Positions 27,856 through 37,561 of a stretch of DNA of 64,000 nucleotides are shown piece by piece. Positions within the stretch are counted from its first letter, which is position 1. Every line of letters begins with the position of its first letter. This DNA comes from Bacillus sp. MM2020_1. GTDB taxonomy: Bacteria > Bacillota > Bacilli > Bacillales > Cytobacillaceae. The translations under genes were made by a program, and so were the position numbers. Below the pieces are notes generated by a model that was not told where the DNA came from, did not search any database, and saw only the letters and a list, made by a program, of their open reading frames with translations. The DNA lies in NCBI GenBank assembly GCA_011250595.1, contig JAANMP010000005.1, positions 62,001-126,000 of the forward strand, in the 5' to 3' direction.

Positions 27856-30132
27856 ATGAAGTTAAAAAAAAACCTGCAAGAAATTTTGTCAGACTTAAAA
27901 ATAAATGATCAATTTAAGGGAAATATCGTCACATGGCACACCATCGAAGAAAAACCGGCCCAAACAGTTCCGCTTCCTATGAACCTCCATCAGGTTTTAA
28001 GGAGCGCACTAGAAAGTAGGGGGATTGAACAACTATATACACATCAAAAATCGGCCTATGAAAAAATTATGGACGGGAAAAGTATTGTCGCCGTTACTCC
28101 GACAGCTTCAGGTAAAACCCTTTGCTACAATCTGCCGGTTTTGCAATCGATTTTAGCAAATTCAAGTACACGTGCTCTTTATATGTTTCCTACGAAAGCA
28201 CTCGCGCAAGACCAAAAGAGTGAAATCAACGAGATTATCCAAGCAGCAGGCGTGGATATTAACAGTTATACGTATGACGGGGATACACCGGCAAATATTC
28301 GACAAAGAGTGAGACAAGCAGGCCATGTGGTTATTACTAACCCTGATATGCTCCACTCAGCAATCCTGCCCCATCATACGAAATGGGTTTCTTTATTTGA
28401 AAACCTTAAATTTGTTGTCATCGATGAACTTCACACCTATCGGGGGGTGTTTGGCAGTCACGTGGCCAATGTGATCAGAAGGCTTAAACGTATTTGTAGA
28501 TATTATGGGAGTAACCCTGTATTTATTTGTACATCCGCTACGATTGCGAATCCACTTGAGTTGGCAGAAAATCTAACTGAAGAAAAAATGCATCTGATCG
28601 ATAACAATGGGGCCCCTAGCGGGACAAAGCACTTTCTATTCTATAATCCACCTATTGTAAACAAACCATTAAACATTCGAAGAAGTGCGACACTAGAGGT
28701 TCGGAAAATCGCGGGGGAACTATTAAAAAATAAAATTCAAACCATCGTTTTTGCGAGAAGCAGAGTTAGGGTCGAAATCATTCTGACTTATTTACAAGAA
28801 TTAGTGAAGAACCAATTGGGGGCAAAATCGATAATGGGCTATCGGGGCGGGTATCTTCCAACCGAACGAAGGAAGATTGAAAAAGGGCTCCGTTCAGGTG
28901 AGATTTACGGTGTTGTCAGTACCAATGCTCTCGAACTAGGTGTTGATATAGGGCAGCTTCAAGTATGTATCATGACAGGATATCCTGGGACGATATCCAG
29001 CGCTTGGCAGCAGGCAGGAAGAGCTGGAAGAAGGCATGGAGAAGCCTTAGTCATTATGGTGGCAAGCTCCAGTCCTCTTGACCAATATATCATCCAGAAT
29101 CCTGATTACTTTTTTAATAAAAGCCCGGAAACAGCAAGGATTAATTCTGATAATTTAATTATTTTAATCGACCATATGAAATGTGCTGCCTATGAACTCC
29201 CTTTTAAAGCAGGCGAGCAATTTGGAAGTGTAGAAACAGAGGAACTGCTAGAATATTTAACCGAAGAACGAGTCCTTTACCGTAATGGTGAAAAGTGGTA
29301 TTGGATGAATGATTCCTTTCCTGCTCATAACATTAGCTTACGGTCGGCATCACAGGAAAATGTAATCATCGTTGACCAAACAGATGTTGCGAATGTAAAA
29401 GTTATAGGGGAAATGGACCGCTTTTCTGCGATGACGCTCCTCCATGACGAAGCGATTTATTTACACCAAGGTACTCAATTCCAGGTAGAAAAGCTTGATT
29501 GGGATGAAAAGAAGGCGTTCGTTAGAGAAGTGGATGTAGACTACTTCACCGATGCTAATTTAGCGGTTCAATTGAAAGTACTCGAAGTCGACAAGCTTCT
29601 ATCGAAAGTTGATGCTGAGTTTGGTTATGGGGATGTTAGCGTAAGGGCGATGGCAACGATTTTTAAAAAAATTAAATTTGAGACACACGAAAATATTGGA
29701 TCCGGACCCATCCATTTGCCCGAAGAAGAGCTTCACACAAACGCCGCCTGGATTTCTTTAAACCAGCCGATGTCAGAAATGGGCCATGAGCGGCTCGAAC
29801 AGGGGCTTGTCGGAACTGCGCATGCCCTAAACCATATCGCACCATTATTCGTAATGGCCGACCCTCAGGATATTCATGTTATTCCGCAAGTAAAGGCAGA
29901 CCATAACGAAAAGCCAACCATTTTCTTTTATGATCGCTACCCAGGCGGGATCGGATTAAGCGAAAAAATATCCAGCGGCATGTCAGAAGTATTTGAGGAA
30001 ACAAAGAAAATGATTACCCGCTGTCAATGTGAATCGGGATGCCCGTCATGTATTGGCACAGATACCATTAGTGAAACAGCAAAAAGGGACGCCTTAAAAA
30101 TTATTGAAGCCTTTTTAAAATCTTCAATGTAG
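27856..30132 (+). CDS. yprA: DEAD/DEAH helicase YprA (MrfA)
   Basis: 758 residues. TPTASGKTLCYNLPV (Walker A), VVIDELHTYRG, STNALELGVDIG and QQAGRAGRR are SF2 helicase motifs. The C-terminal DUF1998-type region ends with RCQCESGCPSC, a four-cysteine zinc site. B. subtilis MrfA works with the exonuclease MrfB on mitomycin-C adducts, independently of UvrABC. The next gene is MrfB, 16 nt away. Confidence 0.94.
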   Translation: MKLKKNLQEILSDLKINDQFKGNIVTWHTIEEKPAQTVPLPMNLHQVLRSALESRGIEQLYTHQKSAYEKIMDGKSIVAVTPTASGKTLCYNLPVLQSILANSSTRALYMFPTKALAQDQKSEINEIIQAAGVDINSYTYDGDTPANIRQRVRQAGHVVITNPDMLHSAILPHHTKWVSLFENLKFVVIDELHTYRGVFGSHVANVIRRLKRICRYYGSNPVFICTSATIANPLELAENLTEEKMHLIDNNGAPSGTKHFLFYNPPIVNKPLNIRRSATLEVRKIAGELLKNKIQTIVFARSRVRVEIILTYLQELVKNQLGAKSIMGYRGGYLPTERRKIEKGLRSGEIYGVVSTNALELGVDIGQLQVCIMTGYPGTISSAWQQAGRAGRRHGEALVIMVASSSPLDQYIIQNPDYFFNKSPETARINSDNLIILIDHMKCAAYELPFKAGEQFGSVETEELLEYLTEERVLYRNGEKWYWMNDSFPAHNISLRSASQENVIIVDQTDVANVKVIGEMDRFSAMTLLHDEAIYLHQGTQFQVEKLDWDEKKAFVREVDVDYFTDANLAVQLKVLEVDKLLSKVDAEFGYGDVSVRAMATIFKKIKFETHENIGSGPIHLPEEELHTNAAWISLNQPMSEMGHERLEQGLVGTAHALNHIAPLFVMADPQDIHVIPQVKADHNEKPTIFFYDRYPGGIGLSEKISSGMSEVFEETKKMITRCQCESGCPSCIGTDTISETAKRDALKIIEAFLKSSM

Positions 30133-30148
30133 AAAAGGAAGATAAAAG

Positions 30149-31402
30149 ATGTCGTTAAAAAGTAAACTAAATCGTTTAAAACCACATCTTTCTGTTGGCA
30201 ATCCATCTGAAAAAAATAGTACACTGCCTCCTCAAGAAGCGAGCATTGAGATTCCATTCAGGGAAAGATGGGAGCAAGAGAACGTTTTTCCATATTTTAT
30301 CGACCAAGATTACTGTTTGATCAGAGAAGTGAAATATCCACTCTCCTATCAGCATGGACACTACTGTTTTCGTGATTTTTTAACCGCAGTCGATATTTGG
30401 AATCAACAGCCCGTTAACCATCCTTTATCAGCAGAAGGGCATCAAGCAGATGAATTATTCTTTTTTGATACGGAAACAACTGGACTTGGCGGCGGGGTGG
30501 GAAATACTATTTTTTTACTTGGCTATGCCAGCATTTCTGGTGATTCCCTTATTTTAAGACAACATATTTTACCGCACCCGGGAGCCGAGGTTCCGTTATA
30601 CCAAAGCTTTCTAGAAAAAGTGAATTATAAAACGCTGGTTACCTACAACGGAAAATCGTTTGATTGGCCTCAGGTAAAAACAAGGCACACCTTAGTTCGA
30701 GAACATGTCCCAAAGCTGCCGCAATTTGGACATTTTGATTTATTTCATGCAGCAAGGAGGCTTTGGAAGCATAAATTAGAACGGTTAAAGTTGGCAATAG
30801 TTGAAAAGGAGGTCCTTGGGGTCGAAAGGGTTGATGATATCCCTGGCTTTTTGGCACCGATCATTTATTTTGAGTTTATTGATAGTAAACAGCCTGATGG
30901 TATGCTTGGTATTCTCAAACATAATGAAATTGATATTTTATCACTTATAACCTTGTATACTCATATAACCTTTCAACTATGTGGAATAGACAAAACTCAA
31001 ACAAGACCCGAGTCCTATGAGGTAGGGCGCTGGTTTGCTGCTCTAGGAGAAAAAAATGAAGCAAAGAAAGTTTTGACCAAGCTGGCCACGGGTAAGGATT
31101 TTACTTCCTATCAAGCAAAATATGCTCTGGCATTGCAGCATAAAAAGGATCGCGACTGGGAATGCGCACGGAATATGTTTTCTGATGTAGTTGATTCTGG
31201 TGATAACCGGCTGATGTTAGAAGCATGCGTAGAACTTGCAAAAATACATGAACATAGGCTAAAGAATTATCCACTTGCGAAAGATTATTGTCAAAAGGCG
31301 ATGATCATTGTATCCGAGATGGAAAACCCGCCTATAATGACAAATCAAAGCAGCTTAGAGCAACTTAAGTTACGTCTTAAAAGGTTAGATCGAAAATTAT
31401 AA
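30149..31402 (+). CDS. yprB: Exonuclease YprB (MrfB) with TPR-like tail
   Basis: 417 residues. FFFDTETTGLGGG, TYNGKSFDWPQV and LKHNEIDILSL give the DEDD-type RNase-H-fold exonuclease core (about 105-275). The C-terminal 130 residues contain TPR-like helices (WECARNMFSDVVDSG). Partner of MrfA in mitomycin-C adduct repair in B. subtilis. Operon with yprA. Confidence 0.93.
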   Translation: MSLKSKLNRLKPHLSVGNPSEKNSTLPPQEASIEIPFRERWEQENVFPYFIDQDYCLIREVKYPLSYQHGHYCFRDFLTAVDIWNQQPVNHPLSAEGHQADELFFFDTETTGLGGGVGNTIFLLGYASISGDSLILRQHILPHPGAEVPLYQSFLEKVNYKTLVTYNGKSFDWPQVKTRHTLVREHVPKLPQFGHFDLFHAARRLWKHKLERLKLAIVEKEVLGVERVDDIPGFLAPIIYFEFIDSKQPDGMLGILKHNEIDILSLITLYTHITFQLCGIDKTQTRPESYEVGRWFAALGEKNEAKKVLTKLATGKDFTSYQAKYALALQHKKDRDWECARNMFSDVVDSGDNRLMLEACVELAKIHEHRLKNYPLAKDYCQKAMIIVSEMENPPIMTNQSSLEQLKLRLKRLDRKL

Positions 31403-31575
31403 AAAGTTGGTCTGATGATTGTTTTTTGTAAAGTTCATTTTTTTGCCACAAATTGAGTGAAATTTAATTTAAAAAACCAGTATTTCCATATTGTTTATCA
31501 TAGTTGAAAGAGGTAAAATTTGAATTTGGATTGAGAAAAAAAACGACTATTTAAATATTTGGAGCTGGTAGTAAT

Positions 31576-31671
31576 ATGTATAAAGCGATTTTATTTTTAT
31601 TTGTTATTGTCGTTTGTTTGACTGCAGTTATTTTTACGAGTTTAAAAGATAGCTTTTATTCTTTTTTATAA
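31576..31671 (+). CDS. Predicted 31-residue single-helix membrane peptide
   Basis: Starts MYKAILFLFVIVVCLTAVIF and ends LKDSFYSFL. GGAGCTGG lies 8-15 nt upstream of the ATG. One hydrophobic helix fills most of it. No family recognised. The surrounding 31403-31788 region holds no other gene. Real translation is plausible but unproven. Confidence 0.45.
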   Translation: MYKAILFLFVIVVCLTAVIFTSLKDSFYSFL

Positions 31672-31726
31672 ATGAAAAAGCATGGCATAAACGTGTAAAA
31701 CTAAAAAAATAGGTGTTTTCATTAGT

Positions 31727-31754
31727 ACAAGAGTAATCCCTTCAACATAGGCTG
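31727..31754 (+). promoter_or_regulatory. Possible sigma-K promoter of cotD
   Basis: AC (31727-31728), 17 nt, then CATAGGCTG (31746-31754), close to the AC-N16-CATANNNTA consensus of late mother-cell promoters. B. subtilis cotD is sigma-K dependent. Confidence 0.4.
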
Positions 31755-31788
31755 TAATGTAAACCAATAACTGAAGGGAGATTAACAT

Positions 31789-32259
31789 ATGTATCTTGGA
31801 ACTAATTTTATGCCGCCAGTCATTCATCCGACTAAACAAATTGTGAATCATACGTTTTCAACAACTGTGGTTCCGCATATTCACCCGGTTCACACTACAA
31901 CGGTGAATCACCATATGTATCAACATAAACATTACTGTCCACAAACAGCATCGTGTGCTGAGGAGTGCTGCAATCAGCATATTGATTGCTGTAACCCATG
32001 TGCACCAATAGCTCCTCTGCCAGCGACTTTGCCTGCTGCAAATGCTTTACCTAATGTTTTGCCAGGAGGCCCAGGATTTGGCCCAGGAATGGGTGGCCCA
32101 GGATTTGGCCCAGGAATGGGTGGTCCAGGATTTGGCCCAGGAGGCCCAGGGTTTGGCCCAGGAATGGGTGGCCCAGGAGGCCCAGGGTTTGGCCCAGGAA
32201 TGGGTGGTCCAGGAGGTCCAGGGTTTGCACCAGGACCATTCATGGGTCCTAGACGTTAA
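31789..32259 (+). CDS. cotD: CotD-family inner spore coat protein with Gly-Pro-Phe repeats
   Basis: 156 residues. The N-terminal half matches CotD: MPPVIHPTKQIVNHTF, VVPHIHPVHTTTVNHH and cysteine pairs (CAEECCNQHIDCCNPC). The C-terminal half (about 92-150) is a GPGFGPGMGG repeat absent from B. subtilis CotD. His- and Cys-rich sections suggest cross-linking or metal binding in the coat. It sits between yprB and ypsA, the usual cotD position. GGGAGATTAAC precedes the ATG. Confidence 0.85.
   Translation: MYLGTNFMPPVIHPTKQIVNHTFSTTVVPHIHPVHTTTVNHHMYQHKHYCPQTASCAEECCNQHIDCCNPCAPIAPLPATLPAANALPNVLPGGPGFGPGMGGPGFGPGMGGPGFGPGGPGFGPGMGGPGGPGFGPGMGGPGGPGFAPGPFMGPRR
32063..32240 (+). repeat. In-frame tandem repeats in cotD (GPGFGPGMG)
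   Basis: Imperfect 27-nt units of the type GGCCCAGGATTTGGCCCAGG plus AATGGGT, with 9-nt GGCCCAGGA insertions. The unit is a multiple of three and in frame, so copy number can change without frameshift. Confidence 0.85.
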
Positions 32260-32276
32260 TTGAAATAATGTCTATT

Positions 32277-32303
32277 GCAGGGGCTTTTAGCCCTTGTTTT
32301 TTA
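32277..32303 (+). terminator. cotD terminator
   Basis: CAGGGGCT-TTT-AGCCCTTG followed by TTTTTT. Confidence 0.85.
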
Positions 32304-32390
32304 ATTGTTTTCTTTACTTATATGATATGCTTGTACTATTCAAATGTTTATCCATTTTAAAAAAAATTCTTGGCGAGGAGAACATTCTTT

Positions 32391-32948
32391 ATGAAAGTTC
32401 TGACCATTTCAGGTTATAAACCTTTTGAATTAGGAATTTTTAAAAATGATCATCCCTCTGTATTATTTCTCAAAGCTGCTATAAAAAAATCACTGATTCC
32501 AATGTTAGACGAGGGTCTAGAGTGGGTGCTCATCAGCGGTCAATTAGGTGTAGAGCTCTGGGCTGCCGAAGTTGTATTTGAATTACAAACAGAATATCCA
32601 GATCTAAAACTTGCGGTTATCACGCCGTTTTTAGACCAGCAAGCTTCATGGAAGGAAAATAATCAGGAATGGTATGAGTCAGTCTTAGCACAAGCAGATT
32701 TCATTGATTCTGTTTCGAAAAAGGTCTATGAAAAACCTTGGCAATTTAGGCTGAAAAATCAATTTTTTATTGAAAAAAGTGAGGCACTCCTCCTTCTTTA
32801 CGATCAGGAAAGGGATGGGAGCCCAAAATACCTATATGAAATGGCTCTTGAATACCAAAAAAAACATCCATTTCCCATTGAGCTTATCACATTTTATGAT
32901 TTACAAATGATTGTCGAGGAAGAACAAATGAAACAGCAAGACTTTTAA
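32391..32948 (+). CDS. ypsA: YpsA, SLOG-fold protein (DUF1273)
   Basis: 185 residues from the ATG at 32391, with GAGGAG upstream; an in-frame TTG at 32370 is dismissed. [31 protein letters not shown] and [15 protein letters not shown] match YpsA. The fold is predicted to bind nucleotide-like ligands. It influences cell division in Firmicutes, and its neighbour gpsB is a division gene. Confidence 0.9.
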   Translation: MKVLTISGYKPFELGIFKNDHPSVLFLKAAIKKSLIPMLDEGLEWVLISGQLGVELWAAEVVFELQTEYPDLKLAVITPFLDQQASWKENNQEWYESVLAQADFIDSVSKKVYEKPWQFRLKNQFFIEKSEALLLLYDQERDGSPKYLYEMALEYQKKHPFPIELITFYDLQMIVEEEQMKQQDF

Positions 32949-33094
32949 ACTTATTGGTCATTTTTTTAGATGGAAATCCATATATTGAAATGATTTATAA
33001 ATTCTTACATTTAACGACACAAATGAAAATTGACAAAACTACATATTTTTGAAAAAATAATAGGTAGTGATTGGCGAATACTGAGGTGAATAGA

Positions 33095-33397
33095 ATGCTG
33101 TCAGATAAAGTGAAATTAACAGCTAAGGATATTTTAGAAAAAGAGTTTAAGACAGGTGTACGGGGTTATAAACAAGAAGATGTTGATAAGTTCTTGGATT
33201 TAATCATTAAAGATTATGGTACATTTCATCAAGAGGTTGAAGATCTTCAACAGGAAAATCTTCGTCTTCGAAAACAGCTTGAAGAAACATCAAAAAGACA
33301 ACCAGCAGCACAACCTGCAGGGACAACAAATTTTGATATCTTGAAGCGGTTATCCAATCTTGAAAAACATGTTTTTGGCAACAAGCTCTACGATTAA
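33095..33397 (+). CDS. gpsB: Cell-cycle protein GpsB
   Basis: 100 residues from the ATG at 33095 (GAGGTG upstream); a TTG at 33071 is too early. The N-terminal DivIVA-like domain ([20 protein letters not shown]) is followed by a coiled coil. The C-terminal trimerisation segment is [21 protein letters not shown]. Coordinates PBP1 between septum and side wall; ponA is also in this window. Confidence 0.95.
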   Translation: MLSDKVKLTAKDILEKEFKTGVRGYKQEDVDKFLDLIIKDYGTFHQEVEDLQQENLRLRKQLEETSKRQPAAQPAGTTNFDILKRLSNLEKHVFGNKLYD

Positions 33398-33429
33398 CAA
33401 AAAATAGGAAGATTTCCTGATAATAACCA

Positions 33430-33458
33430 TTGAATTACCAGCGTGAAATACATATAAT
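33430..33458 (+). promoter_or_regulatory. Sigma-A promoter of rnpB
   Basis: TTGAAT (33430-33435), 17-nt spacer, TATAAT (33453-33458). Predicted start about 33465, at the 5' end of the RNase P RNA. Confidence 0.85.
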
Positions 33459-33470
33459 AAATTGTATTCA

Positions 33471-33890
33471 TTAATAACGTTCGGGTAATCGCTGTAAGAT
33501 GCATTTGTAATCTTGCAGAGGAAAGTCCATGCTCGCACGAGCTGAGATGCTCGTAGTGTTCGTGCCTAGTGAATTCATAAGCTAGGGCAGTTGGGGCTAG
33601 CATCCAACTGACGGCCGGGAAAATACCTAAGTCCTTTGGGATATGGTATGAATACCTATAAAAGTGCCACAGTGACGTAGCCTTTCCAGAAATGGAAAGG
33701 GTGGAACGGGTAAACCCCACGAGCGAGAAACCCAAATAATGGTAGGGGCACTTTCTCTGAGGAATTGAACAAGGAGAAGGACAGGTTCAAATTTGAGCCT
33801 GTAGATAGATGATTACCACCTAAGTACGAGACACACCCGTGTCGTTTGTAGTACACTGGTACAGAACATGGCTTACAGAGCGTTATTAAT
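33471..33890 (+). ncRNA. rnpB: RNase P RNA, Bacillus type B
   Basis: Catalytic RNA that trims tRNA 5' leaders with RnpA. Shared blocks with B. subtilis rnpB include GAGGAAAGTCCATGCTCGCA, AGTGCCACAGTGACG, CGAGCGAGAAACCCAAAT, GTAGATAGATGATT and ACATGGCTTACAGA. The two ends pair: AATAACG near 33473 with CGTTATT at 33881-33887. Short frames crossing this region on the minus strand are not genes. Confidence 0.96.
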
Positions 33891-33911
33891 GGGAATGTAT
33901 GCTGGATTAAA

Positions 33912-33942
33912 CGGCTCTCCTAATAAGGAGGGCTTTTTATTG
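33912..33942 (+). terminator. rnpB terminator
   Basis: GCTCTCCT-AATA-AGGAGGGC with one G-U pair, followed by TTTTTATT. Confidence 0.85.
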
Positions 33943-34058
33943 TTATAAATGTATATATTGCATTCGTTTCCTACTTTTTGTCAATAATGAAATCGAATGA
34001 AAGATTATCATATTAGTGAAAAACTTACATACAAATGAAATGAATTAAGGGTGGAAAA

Positions 34059-35216
34059 ATGGGAAATTATCAATTAATAGCTACCGCGGCAATGGGGCTT
34101 GAAGCTTTAGTTGCCAAAGAAGTACGGTCATTAGGATATGACTGTGAAGTGGAAAATGGAAAGGTCATCTACACAGGGGATGAATATGCGATCGCTCGCA
34201 GTAATTTATGGCTTCGAACAGCAGACAGAATTAAAATCAAGGTCGGAGAATTTAAGGCATATACCTTTGATGAATTATTCGAAAAAACTAAGGCACTCCC
34301 ATGGGAAAAATTCTTACCTGAAGACGCAGAATTCCCTGTGGTTGGTAAATCAGTAAAGTCTACGCTCTTCAGTGTTTCTGATTGCCAGGCAATCGTAAAA
34401 AAAGCAGTTGTTGAAAGAATGAAACAACATTATAAGCGTAGTACCTGGTTTGAGGAAACTGGTGCTTACTTTCGCATCGAAGTGGCACTTCTAAAAGACG
34501 TTGCTACGATAACCCTTGACACAAGCGGTCAGGGGCTGCATAAACGCGGTTATCGAGTCGATCAGGGTGAGGCACCCCTAAAGGAAACTCTTGCTGCTGC
34601 TCTTGTTCTGCTCACAAACTGGAAGGCAGACCGACCATTCATGGACCCTTTTTGCGGTTCTGGGACGATTCCTATTGAAGCAGCAATGATTGGGCAAAAT
34701 ATTGCTCCAGGCTTTAACCGGGAATTTGTATCTGAGCGATGGAATTGGATCCCATCAAAAGTGTGGCAAGATGCTAGAAATGAAGCGGAAGACTTAGCAA
34801 ATTATGATCAACCATTAGATATTTTAGGAACAGATATCGACCATAGAATGGTGAAAATTGCCCAAGATAATGCTTTTGAGGCTGGCTTTGCGGACTTAAT
34901 CCATTTCAAGCAAATGCAGGTTAGAGATATTTCTACAAACAAACAATACGGTGTCATTGTCGGGAACCCTCCATATGGAGAAAGACTCGGGGAGAAAAAA
35001 GAGATCGAAAATATGTACAAAGAAATGGGCCAAGCCTTCGATGCTCTTGATACATGGTCAAAATATATCCTGACTTCCCATGAGCAGTTTGAACAATTTT
35101 ATGGACGGCCAGCGACCAAGAAGAGAAAGCTATTTAATGGTTTTATTCGTACAGACCTTTATCAATATTGGGGAAAGAGACCTCCTCGTCAAAATGAACG
35201 GATTCAAGAAAAATAA
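34059..35216 (+). CDS. ypsC: YpsC, THUMP-containing RNA methyltransferase
   Basis: 385 residues, the B. subtilis YpsC length. An N-terminal THUMP/ferredoxin-like part (about 1-160) binds RNA. The C-terminal Rossmann methyltransferase has DPFCGSGTIPIEAAMIG and the N6/N2-type catalytic NPPYGERLG. Likely modifies 23S rRNA guanosine (RlmL/K-like). ATG with GGGTGG upstream. Confidence 0.9.
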   Translation: MGNYQLIATAAMGLEALVAKEVRSLGYDCEVENGKVIYTGDEYAIARSNLWLRTADRIKIKVGEFKAYTFDELFEKTKALPWEKFLPEDAEFPVVGKSVKSTLFSVSDCQAIVKKAVVERMKQHYKRSTWFEETGAYFRIEVALLKDVATITLDTSGQGLHKRGYRVDQGEAPLKETLAAALVLLTNWKADRPFMDPFCGSGTIPIEAAMIGQNIAPGFNREFVSERWNWIPSKVWQDARNEAEDLANYDQPLDILGTDIDHRMVKIAQDNAFEAGFADLIHFKQMQVRDISTNKQYGVIVGNPPYGERLGEKKEIENMYKEMGQAFDALDTWSKYILTSHEQFEQFYGRPATKKRKLFNGFIRTDLYQYWGKRPPRQNERIQEK

Positions 35217-35273
35217 AAGGTTTAACAAATTTATTTTTGTGGTAATACATGAAAGTTTTTTGGGGAGGCTACC

Positions 35274-37196
35274 ATGCAAAAACGCATGCCATTTGAGATT
35301 GCAAAAACTGAATCCTTTTATGATAAATTAGGTGAATGGATTGGTGACTTATTTTATGATATTTTGCCAGATGCCGGATTTGAATTGAGGGATGAACAGA
35401 TTTACATGGCTTTTCAACTTGAAAATGCCTATAAGGATAAAAAAGTAATGTTTGCTGAAGCAGGGGTTGGAACGGGGAAAACTATCGTTTATTTGCTTTA
35501 TGCAATTATGTATGCACGCTATACTAATCGTCCAGCAGTTATTGCATGTGCGGATGAGACCTTGATTGAGCAGTTGGTTAAAAAAGAGGGAGATATCGCA
35601 AAGTTAGAGAAAATTCTTGACCTGGATATCGATGTCCGTTTGGCAAAGTCGCGCGATCAATACCTGTGTCTAAAAAAGTTGGATACGACTAGGAACAATG
35701 ATTTTTCTGATGAAATTTCAGATATTTATGAAAGCCTGCCTGATTTTGTTCATGCAGTTGGCTCTATGCAAACCTTTGAAAGGTATGGTGACAGAAGAGA
35801 TTATCCATCTCTTTCTGATGAAAAATGGAGCGAGGTTAATTGGGATGCAGTCCAGGATTGTTTTTCTTGTGAAAAGCGTCATCGCTGTGGTCTAACATTG
35901 CATCGTGACTATTATCGACATTCTGAAGATTTAATTATCTGTTCCCATGATTTCTATATGGAGCATATCTGGACAAAGGAATCAAGAAAGCGGGAAGGGC
36001 AGCTTCCGCTTTTACCTGAGCATTCTTCGGTTGTTTTTGATGAAGGACATCTCCTTGAATATGCAGCTCAAAAAGCGTTAAGCTATCGATTTACTGATTA
36101 TACATTGGAAACACTGCTCACGAGGTTAATGGAAAATGAAGTACGTGAAAAGACCTTGTATACGATTGATGAGGCATTATTGGATAATGAAGCATTTTTT
36201 GATGCAATATCCCAATTCTCCTCTCTTTCACTTGGCTCAGATAAACAAATGATTACGAAGCATCCTTTAGTATTAAAAACATGCAGAAAGTTACATTCAA
36301 CCCTTCAACAACTAGAGGAAGAATTAGTGTTTGAAAGTGAACTATATGTTATTAATGAGTACGACCTGAAAATTGTCGAAGAGTACTTGGAACAAATCAC
36401 TTATTCCTTATCACTTTTTCTTCAGGAATTAAACGGAATTACCTGGTTCGAAGAAAAAGGGGGAGAACGCACACTGGTTATTATGCCTAGAATGGTCGAG
36501 GAAGTAATGCGGGAAGAAGTTTTTACGCAGAAAAAGCCGTTTATTTTCTCATCCGCAACGCTGGCTAATCAAAAGTCGTTCGATTATATTGCTGCTAGTA
36601 TTGGTGTAGATGACTACTTATCTTTTTCAGTGACGTCTCCATTTGATTATGATGATAAAATGGAGCTTTATATTCCAAAATTCAACAAAGAAGATATTGA
36701 AGGGAAATTAGACTATATCTTAGCGGAACTTCACAAATCAGAGGGACGCGCCTTAATTCTTTTAAATAATAAAGACGAACTTGCGCGACTAAAGAAAAAG
36801 CTATCTGGAGTAATCCCATATCCAATTTATTTTGAAGGGGATGAAGAAATAAGTACGCTTGTTTCTAAATTCCAGAATGAAGAACATGCCATTCTTTGTT
36901 CACTTCATCTCTGGGAAGGACTTGATATACCGGGCAGATCACTTGAAAATGTCTTGATATTTTCACTTCCTTTTCCACCGAATGATCCGGTCTTTACTGC
37001 CAAACGTGCTGGTGTTGATAACCCATTTACAGAGGTTGACCTGCCATATATGCTGCTCCGCTTACGTCAAGGAGTTGGCCGCTTAATCAGGAGTGAGAAG
37101 GATCAAGGAACGGTTCATATTTTAGTAGAAGAAGATATCGACGCAGATGTGTTACAAATGATTAAAGAGGTTTTGCCAACACAAGCGAAAGAATAA
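35274..37196 (+). CDS. Second DinG/XPD-type ATP-dependent DNA helicase with Fe-S cysteines
   Basis: 640 residues. EAGVGTGKTIVYLL (Walker A), VVFDEGHLLE, SSATLANQKSFDY and RQGVGRLIR are XPD-like motifs. Cysteines in YLCLKK and DCFSCEKRHRC provide four ligands for an iron-sulfur cluster. No exonuclease domain is present, unlike the DinG at 10743. Good GGGGAGG ribosome site. Likely 5'-3' unwinding of damaged or structured DNA. Confidence 0.88.
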   Translation: MQKRMPFEIAKTESFYDKLGEWIGDLFYDILPDAGFELRDEQIYMAFQLENAYKDKKVMFAEAGVGTGKTIVYLLYAIMYARYTNRPAVIACADETLIEQLVKKEGDIAKLEKILDLDIDVRLAKSRDQYLCLKKLDTTRNNDFSDEISDIYESLPDFVHAVGSMQTFERYGDRRDYPSLSDEKWSEVNWDAVQDCFSCEKRHRCGLTLHRDYYRHSEDLIICSHDFYMEHIWTKESRKREGQLPLLPEHSSVVFDEGHLLEYAAQKALSYRFTDYTLETLLTRLMENEVREKTLYTIDEALLDNEAFFDAISQFSSLSLGSDKQMITKHPLVLKTCRKLHSTLQQLEEELVFESELYVINEYDLKIVEEYLEQITYSLSLFLQELNGITWFEEKGGERTLVIMPRMVEEVMREEVFTQKKPFIFSSATLANQKSFDYIAASIGVDDYLSFSVTSPFDYDDKMELYIPKFNKEDIEGKLDYILAELHKSEGRALILLNNKDELARLKKKLSGVIPYPIYFEGDEEISTLVSKFQNEEHAILCSLHLWEGLDIPGRSLENVLIFSLPFPPNDPVFTAKRAGVDNPFTEVDLPYMLLRLRQGVGRLIRSEKDQGTVHILVEEDIDADVLQMIKEVLPTQAKE

Positions 37197-37208
37197 AAAT
37201 GAAGTATA

Positions 37209-37248
37209 AAAAAAGCGGAAGCACTAATTAAAGTGCCTCCGCTTTTTT
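37209..37248. terminator. Bidirectional terminator with repeat-like arm
   Basis: AAAAGCGGAAGCACT pairs imperfectly with AGTGCCTCCGCTTTT, T-rich on both sides. The left arm shares AAAAGCGGAAGC with the post-stop repeat family. Confidence 0.8.
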
Positions 37249-37548
37249 CTATCTACCTAATAATCTTAATCCTTCGGGTGTCATTTTATCCGGTGACCAT
37301 GCTGGTTCCCAGACGAGATTTACTTCAACCTTTCCGGTTTCCTCGAGCCCTTCGACGCTATAACGAACCCCGCTGGTAATGCTGTCATGGAGTGGGCAGC
37401 CTGGCGTTGTTAACGTCATGGTGATGGTAACATCATTTGATTCTGTTATCTCAATATTATAAATCAAGCCTAGGTCAACTACATTTATGTTTAATTCGGG
37501 ATCATAAACACTTTTTAACGCTGATAGAATTTTTTCTTTAGTAGACAT
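37249..37548 (-). CDS. DUF59/MIP18 family (PaaD/SufT-like) protein
   Basis: 99 residues from the ATG at 37548, 8 nt after GAGG. LKSVYDPELNINVVDLGLIY and TTPGCPLHDSI (reactive cysteine) define the family, which assists iron-sulfur cluster assembly. The tail VNLVWEPAWSPDKMTPEGL is typical. Last gene of the NO-linked minus-strand operon, 13 nt after the NnrS-like gene. Confidence 0.88.
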   Translation of the reverse strand: MSTKEKILSALKSVYDPELNINVVDLGLIYNIEITESNDVTITMTLTTPGCPLHDSITSGVRYSVEGLEETGKVEVNLVWEPAWSPDKMTPEGLRLLGR

Positions 37549-37561
37549 CATAAACACCTCA

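Noticed and set aside
31974-32263. Gly/Pro-rich frames overlapping cotD, and a CRISPR-like look to the repeats
   Set aside because: The repeats are in frame with cotD, with no unique spacers of constant length; the other frames are repeat shadows.
33394-33856. Minus-strand frames of 66-113 codons
   Set aside because: They lie across RNase P RNA, whose conserved blocks explain the sequence.
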